A stretch of 64,000 bases of DNA, taken from assembly GCA_037783415.1 (NCBI GenBank), contig JAZGTN010000037.1:6682501-6746500 (forward strand). The letters are read 5' to 3'. Each line of letters opens with the position of its first letter. Positions within the stretch are counted from its first letter, which is position 1. The notes beneath the pieces were generated by a model. The model was not told where the DNA came from, did not search any database, and worked only from the letters and a program-made list of their open reading frames with translations. Positions 20,093-33,700 of this stretch are shown here, piece after piece. This DNA is from Leptasterias polaris (taxonomy: Eukaryota; Echinodermata; Asteroidea; Forcipulatida; Asteriidae). Both the position numbers and the translations under genes were made by a program.

Positions 20093-20241
20093 TACACTCT
20101 ATAGGAACTCCTGGGGCAAACTCGACTTGGATCCGGGTCCCGTGAGAGCCTGACCCATTTGTGTCAACATGACCCAGAAAGTTGTCAAACTGACACAGAA
20201 TCCAGATCATGTATGGCCTGGGAGTTTTTGAGAGTGTAATA
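20093..20241. repeat. MITE with ACACTC ends
   Basis: Terminal inverted repeats ACACTCTATAGGAACTCC and GGGAGTTTTTGAGAGTGT enclose GGGTCCCGTGAGAGCCTGAC. Related to 17451-17684. Confidence 0.65.
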
Positions 20242-20369
20242 CATGTTGAATTTGAATCGGGATTTGTGTTTTCCCTATAATTATAGGCCTACCCAATGTG
20301 TTTAGCACAGCACTTCGCCGAGTCATGTGAAATAAAAAGGGATTCGAACTGGCTGTGCTTACTAGGCAA

Positions 20370-20520
20370 GCTCGGTGGTCCAGTGCCATAAGACTTCTGC
20401 TCTAGAATGGCAAAGGTCGTGAGTTCGATTCCCATCTGAGTGAAATAAACCTGCGTATTTTGTTTGACAGGACTTAGGAAAGTATACTGAGTATACAGTG
20501 TTTCTTATATAACACACGTC
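20370..20520 (+). repeat. tRNA-derived SINE, family B
   Basis: tRNA-like head: GGTGGTCCAGTGCCATAAGA (A-box region) and GAGTTCGATTCCCATC (B box), with a shared middle CTGCTCTAGAATGGCAAAGG and a tail GAAAGTATACTGAGTATACA. Related copies occur at 26235, 40940, 41645 and 41845. Confidence 0.7.
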
Positions 20521-20524
20521 GGCC

Positions 20525-22365
20525 ATGGGGGAGGGGGGGGGGGTGAATATGCCTATAGGCTTACACAACACTTGTTCTGTCAGAAATTCGTTCTTTGTTC
20601 GTAATATGAGGCAAAATCAAAAGCAACAAAATTTGTTCAATTTGAACACCAGAGTGGAATTTTGTTTGTATGTCAGTATAGCCCTGCCAACTCAATTAGT
20701 TCTAAGCCCTATTTAACACGATGTTCCATGTAGGCCTACCTTACCTTTAGATGTGAAGTGCAACTCCAAAATAATCAGTACAGCAGTTGCTTGGCGTGAC
20801 AGTTGACAGATTCTGTAGTTGACTATCTGCAGCTAAAAGTCAGTTCTATTGTTAACGGTATCCGCAGTTTCTGGGCAACTGTGTGTAACCGCAAGCTTTG
20901 GGTAAACGCTCTGCTGGATACACCCAGTCAATGAATTATTGTATTGTATCAATAACTTGTATGTTTTCTGTTGGTTCTAATGGTATTGGTTGGGTTTGCG
21001 GCATTAGCATGTAATATTGATGACCAATCGCACTGCCCAAAAGTCTGGTGTGTTTACTTTAAATGGCGTGACTTGGACAACTCGACCAGTGATGAGTGGA
21101 TTTTATGGATGCTCACATAGTGATGCTGGGGTGGGAGTCTGGTTCCCTACCTCGCATACCTGAAGACAATTGAGAACATTGGTGGGTTTAATAGATCATT
21201 TATGTCTGCTTAGGATGTATTGCTTGAAGACAGAGCGAAAACAAAAAGAACGACTTCGAGAGCCCTCACAAAGTTTCATCAATAACTTAAAGTGCTTCTC
21301 ATACCGGTACTCACTAGTAAACTTTAACCAAACACCCGTTGCACTGCCACTGTGTCACCCACAGGGCAGTTTTACCTTCGACGAAAAACTGCTGCAAATC
21401 AATATTTTAAAAACAAATCCTGATTGTTACGGCATTAAAGTTATACTGTCTGTTTGTTCCTTCAAGCTAGGATTTGTAAGCGAGTGTATGACGCGTTGAA
21501 GTAGACGAAGCATTGGCGATCACAAACAACTTAAACAAGTAAATCCCAACGAATTAGAAGATGTGTTGTCATCATCGCATAAACCCCAATCGGTACCCGA
21601 AAGGCCCAAGGGTTAGTGAGGCAACGCTCAAACGTCCATAGAGATCTCTATACACTGATTTGAGGGTCAGACATTCAAAGGAGGCCCGTTGATCCTCGCG
21701 GGTACGGGGCCCCAGGCTCCGGGGCAATTTGTAAGCAACTCAGGCGGGATTTTCCGCCTGATTGCTTCGGCTTTCACAAAAGTGCCGTATCCCATCCTTC
21801 TGTTAAGAGGTTTTTTGTCAAGTAGTTTTTTTCCCAGGACTTTCTCCCCCTCTCAATTTCAACCTTGGAAAGGAATTGTTGAATTCAAGTTAACATTTCG
21901 CCGTTACGATCGACTAGCTTTTGTGGGTGAGAATTAAACAGTCTACAAATCAATGATACAGGCATTAAAACGGGTGTTTACGTAATGATGTTGTGACGTA
22001 ATGTGTGAATGGGGAAGGCGAGTTTTATTTTAAAGTAGACATAGAGAATTGGTAACTATACTTTTAATACAAATTATCAATTTATTGAACAAATGACAGC
22101 TTAAATCTAAAAGTTCAATGATTAAAACATTTCGTATCATGCCAATACCAACCATCCACAGAGATACTTCTGCCTGGCCTACTGTAAAAGAAGACAATGT
22201 CAGTCCCCTGGTTGTAAGTGCCACTCTAAACAGGTAAGAACATGATGTTATTGGGATTAACATGCATAAAGTCCCGAAAAAATCACGAACCGCTTTTCAA
22301 GAACATAATTTGCTGACATTTTCAACTTCAGTCAACTTCATCGAAATTAACATGTTTTCTCCAAG
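20525..22365. other. Intergenic, no gene seen
   Basis: A G-run at 20526-20543, then ordinary AT-rich sequence. Open frames are short and lack splice or homology support. Confidence 0.5.
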
Positions 22366-22367
22366 CA

Positions 22368-22439
22368 TCCAATATGGTCTAGTGGTTAGGATTCGTCGCT
22401 CTCACCGCCGTGGCCTTGGTTCGATTCCCGGTGTGGGAA
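22368..22439 (+). pseudogene. Outlying tRNA-Glu(CTC), decayed
   Basis: 72 nt with loop CTCTCAC, but the anticodon stem (CGTCG/CGCCG) and T stem (CTTGG/CCCGG) carry mismatches. It lies 3 kb beyond the main array. Confidence 0.7.
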
Positions 22440-22504
22440 AATTTGTACAGACTCATTTAGAAATTTTTTAGAATGACGAAGTAAAGCAAAACACTCCGAC
22501 AATT

Positions 22505-22576
22505 ATTCCGTTGACGAGCCCACCGTGCGACCTTCGCGTTATAAGCACGACGCTCTATCGACTGAGCCAACCGACC
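22505..22576 (-). pseudogene. Outlying tRNA-Ile relic (TAT)
   Basis: The minus strand reads GGTCGGTTGGCTCAGTCGAT with loop CTTATAA, giving anticodon TAT. The T arm is degenerate. Paired with the Glu relic at 22368 as in the main array, so the pair was probably copied together. Confidence 0.65.
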
Positions 22577-22776
22577 AACTCATTATTTTGAAGATGAAAA
22601 TATGTCTTAAAGAATTTGATTTTCGCTTTTTTGAAACCAACAAATATTCTTTCTGAATTAGTCTATTCAACATGTTAAAGTAAACCATAATTATGTTTTC
22701 TCTAAAACTTATGTTTCGAAAAACAAAATAACCACTTGAATGAATTAAGTCTGCGACTTCTAAAAATGACTTCCAG

Positions 22777-23090
22777 TCGGTTTCCCTTGTGGTTCATTAT
22801 TTGATATCTGATATAAAAAAGTCGCATCCCCTTATGGTGATCCCCTTGCTGCCGCTTCCCAGGTTGTATCGTATACTTGGGTGTGATCCTTGGCTACACG
22901 GCAGTTTACGGTTGAATGGGTTCTGACTGGCACCCACCGAACAAGGATATTGACAAAATAGGGAAACCGCCATCATAGGGCTAGATAGCTCAGTTGGTAG
23001 AGCGCCGGCACGTTTCCGGAGGTCGTTGGTTCAAATCCCGCTCCAGTCAATTTTTCCTTGTTCAACCCAAAATCATTTAAAATTTACCCA
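22777..23090 (+). repeat. tRNA-derived SINE, family A, tandem copy 1
   Basis: Contains GCTAGATAGCTCAGTTGGTA (A box) and GGTCGTTGGTTCAAATCCC (B box), preceded by a conserved module with CTACACGGCAGTTTACGG and followed by TTTTTCCTTGTTCAACCC. The acceptor strands do not pair, so this is not a functional tRNA. A near-identical copy follows 314 bp later. Confidence 0.8.
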
Positions 23091-23400
23091 GTCAGTTTCC
23101 CTTGTGGTTTATTATTTGATATCTGATTTAAAAAAGTCGCATCCCCTTATGGTGATCCCCTGGCTGCCGCTTCCCAGGTTGTATCGTATACTTGGGTGTG
23201 ATCCTTGGCTACACGGCAGTTTACGGTTGAATGGCTTCTGACTGGCACCCACCGAACAAGGATATTGACAAAATAGGGAGACCGCCATCATAGGGCTAGA
23301 TAGCTCAGTTGGTAGAGCGCCTGCACGTCTCCGGAGGTCGTTGGTTCAAATCCCGCTCCAGTCAATTTTTCCTTGTTCAACCCAAAATCACTTCTAAATT
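23091..23400 (+). repeat. tRNA-derived SINE, family A, tandem copy 2
   Basis: Near-exact repeat of 22777-23090, differing at a handful of bases (for example GCCTGCACGTCTCCGG for GCCGGCACGTTTCCGG). The two copies form a direct tandem. Confidence 0.8.
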
Positions 23401-24210
23401 TCAAGAACTTTTATGGATATACTTTTTTAAATTGACCCCTTGCACAACGCGCAGCGTATACTTACACGTGCCTATAGCCTGTTCCCATTTTGGGAGTCAA
23501 AATGAACACAAAGGAATTGACTCATAAAATGGTGGAAGTGGTAGACGTGCATTGTGCGGAGGTAGGACGGTGCGTTGCGCGTTGTGCGTGGGGGTCAATG
23601 GACCTAAACTTAAAGGCAAAGTATACCTTTGGTTTTTGGAACCGTACGATTGTTTTAGTTCTATATAAATGTAGATATATACAATAAAACTAACCTGTGA
23701 AAATTTCATTTCAAAAGGGGGTCGCGTTTTTGAGATATTGCCGAAAAACCGGAGTGAATATGTGTCCACACAGGAATACTATTCCCTATTAGGAGTACAC
23801 AATCTGAGAAACGTTTCCCAGATTCAAATTTGGGGGCATAAAACTTGATATCTTTTTTCATAACCACATGACTTCAAAGTGAAATGATTCTCAAAATTCT
23901 TTATACTATCGAAAGCTGCTGTACCTTTCACCACGCAAGTTTTTATTGCCATTAATTTTCAAAGTAATTACCAAACGTGTACCTGTACCCTTAAGGTTAT
24001 TTCTGGTGGGCATTACGCAGTTGCCTGGATAAACCGGAAATAACAACAAACTATAACATGTTTTGCAGTTGCCATACCTCACTGACTGTGACGAGAAAAA
24101 TACATGTTTTGTGTTATTATATGACACCAACAGACCGTATCTCCTGGATACACGTCTAAATAGGCAGCTTTTACAGCATGGAGTCATGGCGCGTTTACGA
24201 AACCCCTACT
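23400..24210. other. Intergenic, no gene seen
   Basis: No exon or RNA gene recognised. Confidence 0.5.
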
Positions 24211-24214
24211 TCGA

Positions 24215-24545
24215 GTCAGTCGGCTCCGGCTTGAAGTCGCGTGCTAAAAGTGTACGTTTTCAAAATTACTTACATAGCCTAAAGCCAGACACTGTTTCGA
24301 AAAGGACCCATAATTACACAAGGAGTAATATTCCCCCTATATACATGTACACAGTTAATCATGCTTCGTTATGACTTATCTAGCTCTAGACTTGTTAGGG
24401 CATTTTCCAAACCTCGGCTTAGACTCCGGCTCCAGCTTGACCTCCGTCTTCAATTTTGCAGCAATGTGCATTTTGCACTGTGTTTTCAGCATCAAACGAA
24501 GCCCGAAGCCCGAGAGGGATATGTCGAGGTTTGGGAAAGACCCTT
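24215..24545. repeat. GGCTCCGGCTT palindrome, third copy
   Basis: GTCGGCTCCGGCTTGAAGTC and, further on, AACCTCGGCTTAGACTCCGG face GAAGCCCGAAGCCCGAG and GTCGAGGTTTGGGAAAG. It is the longest member of the small palindromic family seen at 5980 and 9520. Confidence 0.5.
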
Positions 24546-24549
24546 AGTC

Positions 24550-25426
24550 TCGTACCAAATTCACTTATTGTGTTGTTCCATCCATAGTTTTGGTACTTTT
24601 ATCGATCTTTTTCTAGGTTCTATTAAGGCATATTTGAGTCCTAAAAGACTAAACTCTGACAGGAGTCCCACCCTGGAAATCAATTGGTATTCAATGCTTT
24701 GATGTACATCGGTTGTAAAAACATTCCACATTTCCAGATGTAAAGTTTGAAACAGCTTGATACTGCGGTACACGCAACACCACTGGAATCTAGCTAAATA
24801 GGACACCGTAAGACAATGCTTCCCTAACTATTGTGTGGACCCAAGACTCGAGGACAAAAGCTGCCCGCACTTTTTCAGGATCTTGAGAGATTTGTAAGCT
24901 ATCAAAAAATATCCTGACAAACCTCGGGCCTGCATGTTTTACATCAGATTGGTTCAGTTGTTTCTTTTTCTGCCTTTCATCTCTGTGGGCCTCGCGGTTC
25001 GAATCACGCCTTTGTAAGTTTCCTCCCACAAAATACCCCCACAACTTTGGTTTGTCTTCTTTATCGTCTCCTATCCATCCTGTAACCAGCGCTGTGTTGT
25101 TGGATGTGTAATAAAATAAACAACAATAAACTATTACTTTATTAGTCATCCTTGCTAGAACACAAGGAGACTAAAGAGAATCAATACAAGTTTAGGCTAA
25201 GAAAAATAATAAACAAACTCCACATTTAAATTATAAAATGTCCACCCATCGTCTTTATTCTGCCTTACCAACCTGAACAAAAATACCTTCAATTTTATCA
25301 AAACAATACTTTATGTTAACTTCTAACAAAAACTTTCGTCAAAAATTCATTTACAAAACAAACAAAAAACGCTGCTGAAGTGTAGGCCAATTAAATGTTT
25401 AAATTGTAATGTGTGTCTGCCAAAAA
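24550..25426. other. Intergenic, no gene seen
   Basis: Nothing recognised apart from AT-rich sequence. Confidence 0.5.
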
Positions 25427-26092
25427 ATTAGCTGAGGGAAGATTTAACTAGTTGATCTTAAAGGGTGTGTACAACATTAGCAAGATTGAAAATATAAATG
25501 TTCACAGATTTGCACAAAACTTTACATGGTATAAAGATGGTCATGGTGGAAAACTTCCCTTGAAATAGTTTTGCTTGAAATGCCATAGTTTTTAGGAAAT
25601 GAGTCAAACGATAGTCTTTATCACGCAAGATAAAATCCGATGTTTGAAAAAGTTAAATCATATAATGTGTTTTTTTACCACTGTTTTCTCGTGACTCTGA
25701 AGAAAATTAGCTGAGGGAAGATTTAACTAGTTGATCTTAAAGGGTGTGTACAACATTAGCAAGATTGAAAATATAAATGTTCACAGATTTGCACAAAACT
25801 TTACATGGTATAAAGATGGTCATGGTGGAAAACTTCCCTTGAAATAGTTTTGCTTGAAATGCCATAGTTTTTAGGAAATGAGTCAAACGATAGTCTTTAT
25901 CACGCAAGATAAAATCCGATGTTTGAAAAAGTTAAATCATATAATGTGTTTTTTTACCACTGTTTTCTCGTGACTCTGAAGACCGATTGAGCTTAAACTT
26001 TCACAGGTTTATTATTCCATATATATGTTGGGTCACATCAAGTGTGGATACATGTCTTTGGCAATTACCAATGATGTACACACCCTTTAAGG
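25427..26092 (+). repeat. TTAAAGG MITE with an internal 279-bp tandem duplication
   Basis: An element bounded by TTAAAGGGTGTGTACA (from about 25459) and TGTACACACCCTTTAA (to about 26090) belongs to the family of 8760-9122. A 279 bp segment (25427-25705) is repeated immediately (25706-25984), apparently without differences, so the duplication is recent. Confidence 0.8.
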
Positions 26093-26234
26093 TAGAATTC
26101 GAAAGTTTTGTCAAAACTATTCACAATGCAGGTTGTACAATTTGTATTGGACCGAAAGATTGGCCAAATTGCAAGTTGGGATTTTGCGTTTGTATAATTG
26201 TAACTAACAGATAATATTATTTGTTTTTACCCAT

Positions 26235-26400
26235 ACACCGATGTGTGTAAGGCACTGTATACTCAGTACTTTCCAGAGTCCTGTGTAAAACAAATCCACA
26301 GGCATTATTACTCGGATTGGATTTGAATCCACATAAAACCAAATAACATTCTTTATTGCTGAAGCAAAAATGGCAATACCATTAGACTAAGAACTAGTTT
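26235..26400 (-). repeat. tRNA-derived SINE, family B, minus, degenerate
   Basis: The tail GCACTGTATACTCAGTACTT and the complement of the B-box region (GGATTTGAATCC) are in the order expected for a minus-strand copy of the 20370 element. Confidence 0.55.
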
Positions 26401-26544
26401 TTTTTGGATATCATATGCCTCATTCTTTCTGTTTTCTGCAAGAACATCTCAAGCATAAACAAAACTATTAATTTGAAGCACCTAAGCGGTTTTCTAGTGG
26501 TGTACATCGGTGTTGGAAAATGTGTGTGTGGGGGGGGGGGGGGT

Positions 26545-26885
26545 GAAAATGAGTAGGTAACCACATTCAAACCGGGAACATATAACAAAAGAGGACAATA
26601 GGTCCAAGGTTGCTATCACAAAGGAAAGCATTGTGGTCCACGGTTGCTATCACAAAGAGTTGAACAAAGGAGGGTCCAAGATTGCAGGCTGTTACACACT
26701 TGTGTGTGTGTGAGTAGGTAACCACATTCAAACTGGGGACCTATAACAAAAGAGGACAATAGGTCCACAGTTGCTATCACAAAGGAAAGCATTGTGGTCC
26801 ACGGTTGCTATCACAAAGAGTTGAACAAAGGAGGGTTCACGATTGCAGGCTGTTACACACTTGTGTGTGTGGGGGGCGGGGGTTA
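26545..26885 (+). repeat. Tandem duplication of about 165 bp
   Basis: GAGTAGGTAACCACATTCAA to GCAGGCTGTTACACACTTGT occurs twice in a row, with an internal sub-repeat GGTTGCTATCACAAAG also twice per unit. Each unit begins after a TG/G-rich tract (26521-26543 and 26700). Confidence 0.8.
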
Positions 26886-27299
26886 GTCGGGGAGGTGATT
26901 TTGAAATCTTGAATCTGCGGCTACATGAAGGGCCTTAAAAGGGGTGCAAAAACAAAAATCAAACCCACGTGTACAGAAAGCTAATGGCATTGGTAATAAA
27001 CGGCAGAAGAAAATGTTGACACGAATATCAGATTTAAAGAATGTGAATATTGCAGGCCTCGGTTCCCCCTTAATCTAGACACACAACCTCCTAACAGTAC
27101 AATTTACGAGGTTTGCAGACTTTGTGCATCATCAGAAATATAAAAACTACAGGTTTGGACACAATGTGGACTAAGTCTTTCTCCCATTGGTGACTGCCTA
27201 ACAGAAATTCAGAAGGCTCAAGGAGCTTTTGTAAAAATCCTGAAATCAGAACAAACACCAGAAGATATCACAAGCATATTGTTAATGTGGACTCAAAAG

Positions 27300-27715
27300 C
27301 GTTGGTTTAAAACATGTGCATAACATCAGTAAGATTGGTATATATATAAACAGTCAAAGACTTACACATAACTTACACGGTAAACAGATGGTCATGGTGG
27401 GAAAACGGGTGAAATATTTTTGCTTGAAACGTTACGGTCTTTGAGAAATTTGTAAAACAATTAGTTTTGAAATACAATTTTTGAAAATGCTGACGGGGTT
27501 TCTTACTAAATTTCTTTATTGACTGCGATGACCAGTTGAGCCTGAACTTTCCCAGGTTTGTTATTTCACTTGGGCCTTTGGGTCACACATCGTGTGGATA
27601 CTGGGCTTTGACAATTACAATGTTAATAATAATAATAACATTATTATTACCAATTTGGGCTGTATGCTTACATCATTTTGGTTGTCCACTTAAATTATGT
27701 AACACACCTTTAATA
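27300..27715 (+). repeat. TTAAAGG MITE, divergent copy
   Basis: The order of motifs (GATGGTCATGGTGG, TTTTTGCTTGAAACG, GATGACCAGTTGAGC, CCCAGGTTTGTTATTTCA, then ACACACCTTTAA) follows the 8760 element. A short AAT microsatellite interrupts it near 27630. Confidence 0.65.
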
Positions 27716-27788
27716 TTTGTATCATACATAAAATCATACTAAAAGTCGGTAATGAAGGAACACGTATCTAAGGAGCATTTCAATTGGC

Positions 27789-30700
27789 TCATACATCTCT
27801 CAGCTCATCAGACACCACTTCTGATTGGCTACTGACATGTCCTGGTGGACCAATCATGACATCTTCTGTTTGGCCTGTTATTTCTTCGGAGCAAGTGATG
27901 TGTAGCGAGCCATCTCTAGTTAGGAGAGAAAGACAAATGAGGACAAAAAAGTAAAAATAAAAATAAAAAACAGACCAATAATCCCTAATTGTTTTGAAAT
28001 GAAAAATCAACAACTTTTAAATACAACTCAATATCTTCTAAATAACGAGAGTATGAATAAGAAATCATGGAGACACATTCAAGCAAGTTTGTCAGAAATA
28101 TTAACCATTCAGACTTCAGAGCATATTTCCAATGATTTATTAAGAAAAATTCAAAATTTGGGTTCAGTTAGCAGTACGCAGTTTAAAAATACTTAGTTGG
28201 GTACTGATGCAAGTCTACTGTTTTTAACAATGAGTAGAAAAAGAAAAAAAAACATGCAAACACAAATCCATTGGCCAAGTTTTTAGAAACAAAAATTCTC
28301 CAAAGTTTTTACAACTTCTAATTCTCTTCCCATAAGGACAGCAAATATTTCCAACCGATTCGACTGGACACCAGGGTTTAGAAGTGAGCCGCGAAGTATG
28401 ACCAACTCGCTTATAAACCTCCCATGATATTATCAAGCTATTATGATAGAGCATCCCTGAACTTCCAGCCAGCAAGCTTGTCCTCTTCGAGCCCAAGCAA
28501 GGTCAAGCCCCAAGAGGTCAAAGTCACCTGACTTGTAGACACACTAAGAAAGGACACTGGGTTTGTGTTAGCAGATGAAATATCTACATGCATGAGGGAC
28601 GGGGAGATCTGGGGACAACTCTGTCATAACATCATTGACCACAGACACCACTCCAAAAACGAAGAAGAATAAGCGAGATGGATTTAGAAAGAGTAGTCAC
28701 AACAGTATCATGAGCGATATCATGATTCTTGACCACCCGGCTTATAAACCAAGGTGGCTAGTCCAATCGGGTGATCAGTCCAATAAGACGTCCCTCGTGG
28801 GTCTAGTGAAATTTCTTTTAAAAATTTGAAGCCTAAACTATAGACTACTTTCCCCGACCCCCACCACCACTTGATGATCAATCTGTGAAATGCTCACAGG
28901 AGGTTGAAACTTTAGTTTCTGGTAATTCTGTAACTTACCTTCTATAATGAAAGACAGAGGTCACTTGGAATTCTTCTTCAGACTCCGTCTCCAATCCATC
29001 GATCACAATCTGGAAAAGAATCACATCTACACATCAAACTCTTTCATCTTATAAATTATGTTAATAACAATAATAATTGGTTCTTATATAGCACAAATAT
29101 CCTAGTAGCTAGATGAAGGCACTTTACAACATTATTATCCCTGTTCATTGGGCATACTTTTAGACAATTCCTCTAACTTGTTCAACTCCCTGGGGAGCAT
29201 ACAACCCAAAGCTGCTTATGTTATGTAAGGGGTTTAATCCAACACAACACTGTCTCAGCCCTCTCTCAGGTTCCCATTTATACACCTGGGTTAAGAGGAG
29301 CAAATTATGGTTAAGTGTCATGCTCAGGGACAGAAGATGACCAGGAATCGAACTTAAATGCAGATGTTTCAACCATTGAGTCTGATGCAGTAGACGGCTC
29401 GGCCATGATACACTACATCACATGTTTACTAAAGAGCCAAAGAACCTGGACTTTTTGCAGGCACAATATGTACAAAGCTCAATGGTAGATAACAGTAAAT
29501 TTTAAAATTTGATGGAGATCGCACAGTGCAGTTTTTACATACGCTTGATATGCAGAAACTGAGTGCATCTCTTGTTCAGCTGTCTTTTTGTTCTGAGTAT
29601 GTGGTACTTATCACAGATTGGTGAAGGGTAAAATAAACCAATAAAGAATATTTCCTTTGCAACTAAACTATGTATAGACGACCCCTTGCATTGGCCATCA
29701 TCGCTGAGGTCAAACAATGGAAAGGTGGGAGCGCGTATGCGTCGTACACAACTCTCAGCCAATGATAGGTCTTCATTGACCTCAGTGAGGGCGCTGTTTT
29801 GGGATTGTAATGTCATATGCGAGTGGGCTATATCCAAATGTAATTTGGGTTTGACAATCGGTTGTAATGGGATTGCAATCTATATGAAGAGACGCTGGTT
29901 AACCCATATCTGCCTCACTATGGGATTTCCTGTAGAACAAACAATCGCTGTAAACACCTACGGGGAAACCCGTATATAAGTAAGTGTCTTTCTTAATACA
30001 CTCTTTACAAGTGGCATCAGATGGAAAACAAGCGGAATATGTATTACATTAAATAGAATTTCCTACTATTTCCAATACAGACTTTGTTGGGATATGTTTG
30101 TCTGCTAGGCAGTACATAATGAATGTTTAATGTAATGCAGCAATGAGCGCTACATGAGCTTCGGCAGGAACAGTGTTTATGTACTGTGACCAGTAAGGCG
30201 AACATTGGTCAATCAGTTTAGGAAAACTTTGTCCTACCTGCACTAATAAAGAAGCTTCTTGATCTGAAGCGCCCTCTTGTGTCTCGTAAATCTGGATGCA
30301 AACTGACGTTTGGTCTTTGCCAACATTGAACTCGTGCTGCCGGCGTATCGGCAAGAAGGAAAACTGAGGAATGACAATTTCGAGACTGGTGTCTTCACTG
30401 GAATCTAAAACCTGGAAAATATGGAAAGGGTTAGAGTAAAACAAATCATCCCGATAAATATTTTGTTTTTTTGTTTTGGTTCATAACGGTCTTTTTCAGG
30501 CAAAATTTGAATCATGACGTCATTGGATTTAAACAAATAATGAATCTTTACATTTCAAGGAGGAATTTTTGTTTCAGTCAGAAGCTCAAATTCAAGGTTG
30601 TTTTTGAGTGAATGGTATCGAAAGTCAAGTGGCGTCTCGTCACCAATCTTGGCTGTCTCGCAACCAAGACATGTACCCTAGAAATGAGATGGTCGTTGGT

Positions 30701-33700
30701 TCTTAAAAACACACCCAAGGTTTCTGTGGATTTTTTGTGCCCACGACTCAGAAATCAACATAAAAAAAATTCATCTTTATCATGCACCAACATAGGGCAG
30801 GAGTCTTAAATTTAGTATGTGATTTATGTTTCTAAACAAGTTTTGACCAGAATCATATTTTTTCCCAGGAGATTTTACCTTAACAGCGATGGCCTTTGGG
30901 CAGCAACTTGCATTAATGTCAGACTCTGTCAGCTCAATACTCTCTCCTCGATTGCTCAAAAGTGCCGCCTACGTATAACATATTCATTAAAAAGGGTTAT
31001 CAAAATGCCAAATCAATATCATCAATTTTGACCCAGTTGAAGAAAATCCTTAGCAGGAAAATAGAAAAATTGTGTGTTTAAAAGTTACCAAACAGTTTAC
31101 CACAAGGGAAACTGACTGGGTTAATCTAAATCAAATTTGGGTGAACACGGAAAAATTGCCAAGAACGTGATTTGAACTTTGACCCGTCATCATAGGGCTA
31201 AATAGCTCAAATGGTAGAGCACTAGCATGTTCAAACCCCGTTCTAGTTAATTTTTTCTTTGTCTGGCCCCCCCCCCCCCCCCCCCCCCAAAATACAAGTT
31301 GAAACCGATTTGATAGAAACAAGGTTCTCTCTTGGATAGATCATGGGATGGGCTCAGTGTAAACACAGATCATTGGCCAAGGTTTTAGAAAAAAGTTTTT
31401 ACAATTTCTAACTCTCTTCCCATAAGGACAGCAAATATTTCCAACCGATACGACTGGCCACCAGGGTTTAGAAGTGAGACGCGAAATATGACCACCTCGC
31501 TTATAAACCTCCCATGAAGATCAGGTGAGTTCATGGAAAAATACTTCTCGCAAAAAGGTTGTATCTCATGATACATCGCTGTTGCCATGTTAAGCCCGGA
31601 TCACACTTCACAATAATTACGAAAGTGAAGCGAATTTCCCAAAGTCACAAAGTCACAATAGGCGAACAGCATGTACAAGATTGTTTGCGTCACGTAATTT
31701 GCTTCACATTCCGGCATTAAGTGATGTAAAATCTGAAGAGTTCTACCTCTTTTGCAGCTCCAATTGCCATGATTTCATCTGGGCTGATCGAGTCTAGGAC
31801 TTCAGCCTTGGGGATGGCATCCTTGATCATCTGCTGGAGTTTAGGTATCCGTGTTGATCCACCGACAAACATAACCTGACATCAAAACAAAATTTGATCA
31901 GTACAGCCACATTTTGTAAATAACTGTGCTACAATTAAACCTTCTGGGACAAATTTCATAAAGCTTTTAGCAAAAAATTGTGCTTAAAAATGTTTTTCTG
32001 TTGAGCAAATATTAGGAGGGAACCAGTCACAAACATTATACATTACATATTTTTTGGCTGGTAACCTGTTCTGCTTAGCAAAATTTTTCAGTAATAAGCA
32101 CTGAAAACAAAAACAAGATGGTGTCCCCATGATAAACATCTATGGGCTGAATTCAATACGCTCCATCTAGTATTATTTCTTTCTGGTGATGAAACTAAGG
32201 GACCCACAAAAGCGACTAGCACCGTGACCTGTAGGTCTGAAGATTTTTAAGGTCCCTTAGAAAAACGCAGGACAACTTTATACCTCAGAATATACCTCAG
32301 AAACCTCAGGTATAGTAGATATAGGAGGAAAACCCCAAACTCAAGCAATCAGGTTGAGACTTAAAACCTAATCCACAAGCACATTTCCAGACTGGGATTT
32401 GAAGTGGGGTCAAAGAGGTGAAAAGCAGGGAAGAACCAACTGAGCAAACCACACAGTTTTGGCCAAATTCTTGCACCCTGGTTCCATACTCTGGTGGTTC
32501 TTTAACCCTTTAGAGACCATTCATTTCCGTATAATCACCACAAAACGCCCAGACATTGCTAATATGTGACCCGCTCTGCGAAAAAGGCCCTTAAGTCGCG
32601 CCTAGCTAAATCACGTAATGAGCTCTTCCATGTTGGAGTAGGGAATTTTTTTTTCACAAATCGATTTTTTTTTTCACCCTATTTTCCAACCTTGATGTCT
32701 ACTCTTTCATAATTTTAAACCAGGAAGGTTGATTTTGATCAATAAAGATGAAAAACCCTGTGTTCTGTGATAATGTTTATAGTGGTTTGGTACGATCAAT
32801 TCCGTGCGATGATACTAAAATGCCGATATTTTCACCTCTGGCAATGCTCTTCCACGAACCCCCCTATTATACATTTGGTATCATCTTGAAGCTTATGACT
32901 AACTCTTTCTATATTTAGACACAAGAAAGGTGAAGGGTCAAATGCAATTGCTATGCAGGTCATTGTTTCCCCCATAAACAAACTGCGCTTGTTACTAAGG
33001 ACGTAGACATATCCTGTCACATGCTCCAAACAGAGCGCACTGATTGGTCGAGACGGCCAATATTAATCTCGCGCATGCGCTGTGGTCTCGCTTCGTGGCT
33101 TTCTCGGAACACGTACGTACTATACGTAGCGCTAGCATTGTGCGTGCCACGATGTTTATTCTGCACACATGGCATGGGGGACGAGTTAGCCGAGTTGCCT
33201 TGTTTCCGTCAAAAGATCGTCAGGGATTGTTTATCTCCTGTAACTTCTAAGATATGTCACAGATTTCATACTTTCTTTCGTGATTAATTTGATTGAAGAT
33301 GACTAAAAAAAGACCACTATCATGCTAAAGCTTTTTAGGATCTATGAAATGCAAAGATATTCACTAATTCAGAGAGAGGAGAGCTATAATTATTATACAT
33401 GTCTGGTTTCGTCGTATGACTCGGACTTTTGAGAAATCCTGAATTTATATTCTGATTTAACTTGCTGGTGACAGCGGAAGACGCCCAACAAAGTACAATG
33501 TTTCAAGTGATAATCTTGGATTAATATTAAGTTCTTGTCTGAAATACAAGCAGCTGAACTCTAGGTAGGTTGCCCTACCACACGATAGAGACAGAAAAGT
33601 CTAACATGTGCAAAAACAACGGCTATTTTCAGAGCCGTACGTAAAAAAAAAAAAAAAAAAAAATCATAAATTGAGTTAAAGATATAAAATGCCAGGTGTT

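Noticed and set aside
22975..23048. Functional tRNA at the SINE head (also 23290, 61070)
   Set aside because: A and B boxes are present, but the acceptor strands do not pair and the sequence continues into a conserved SINE tail.
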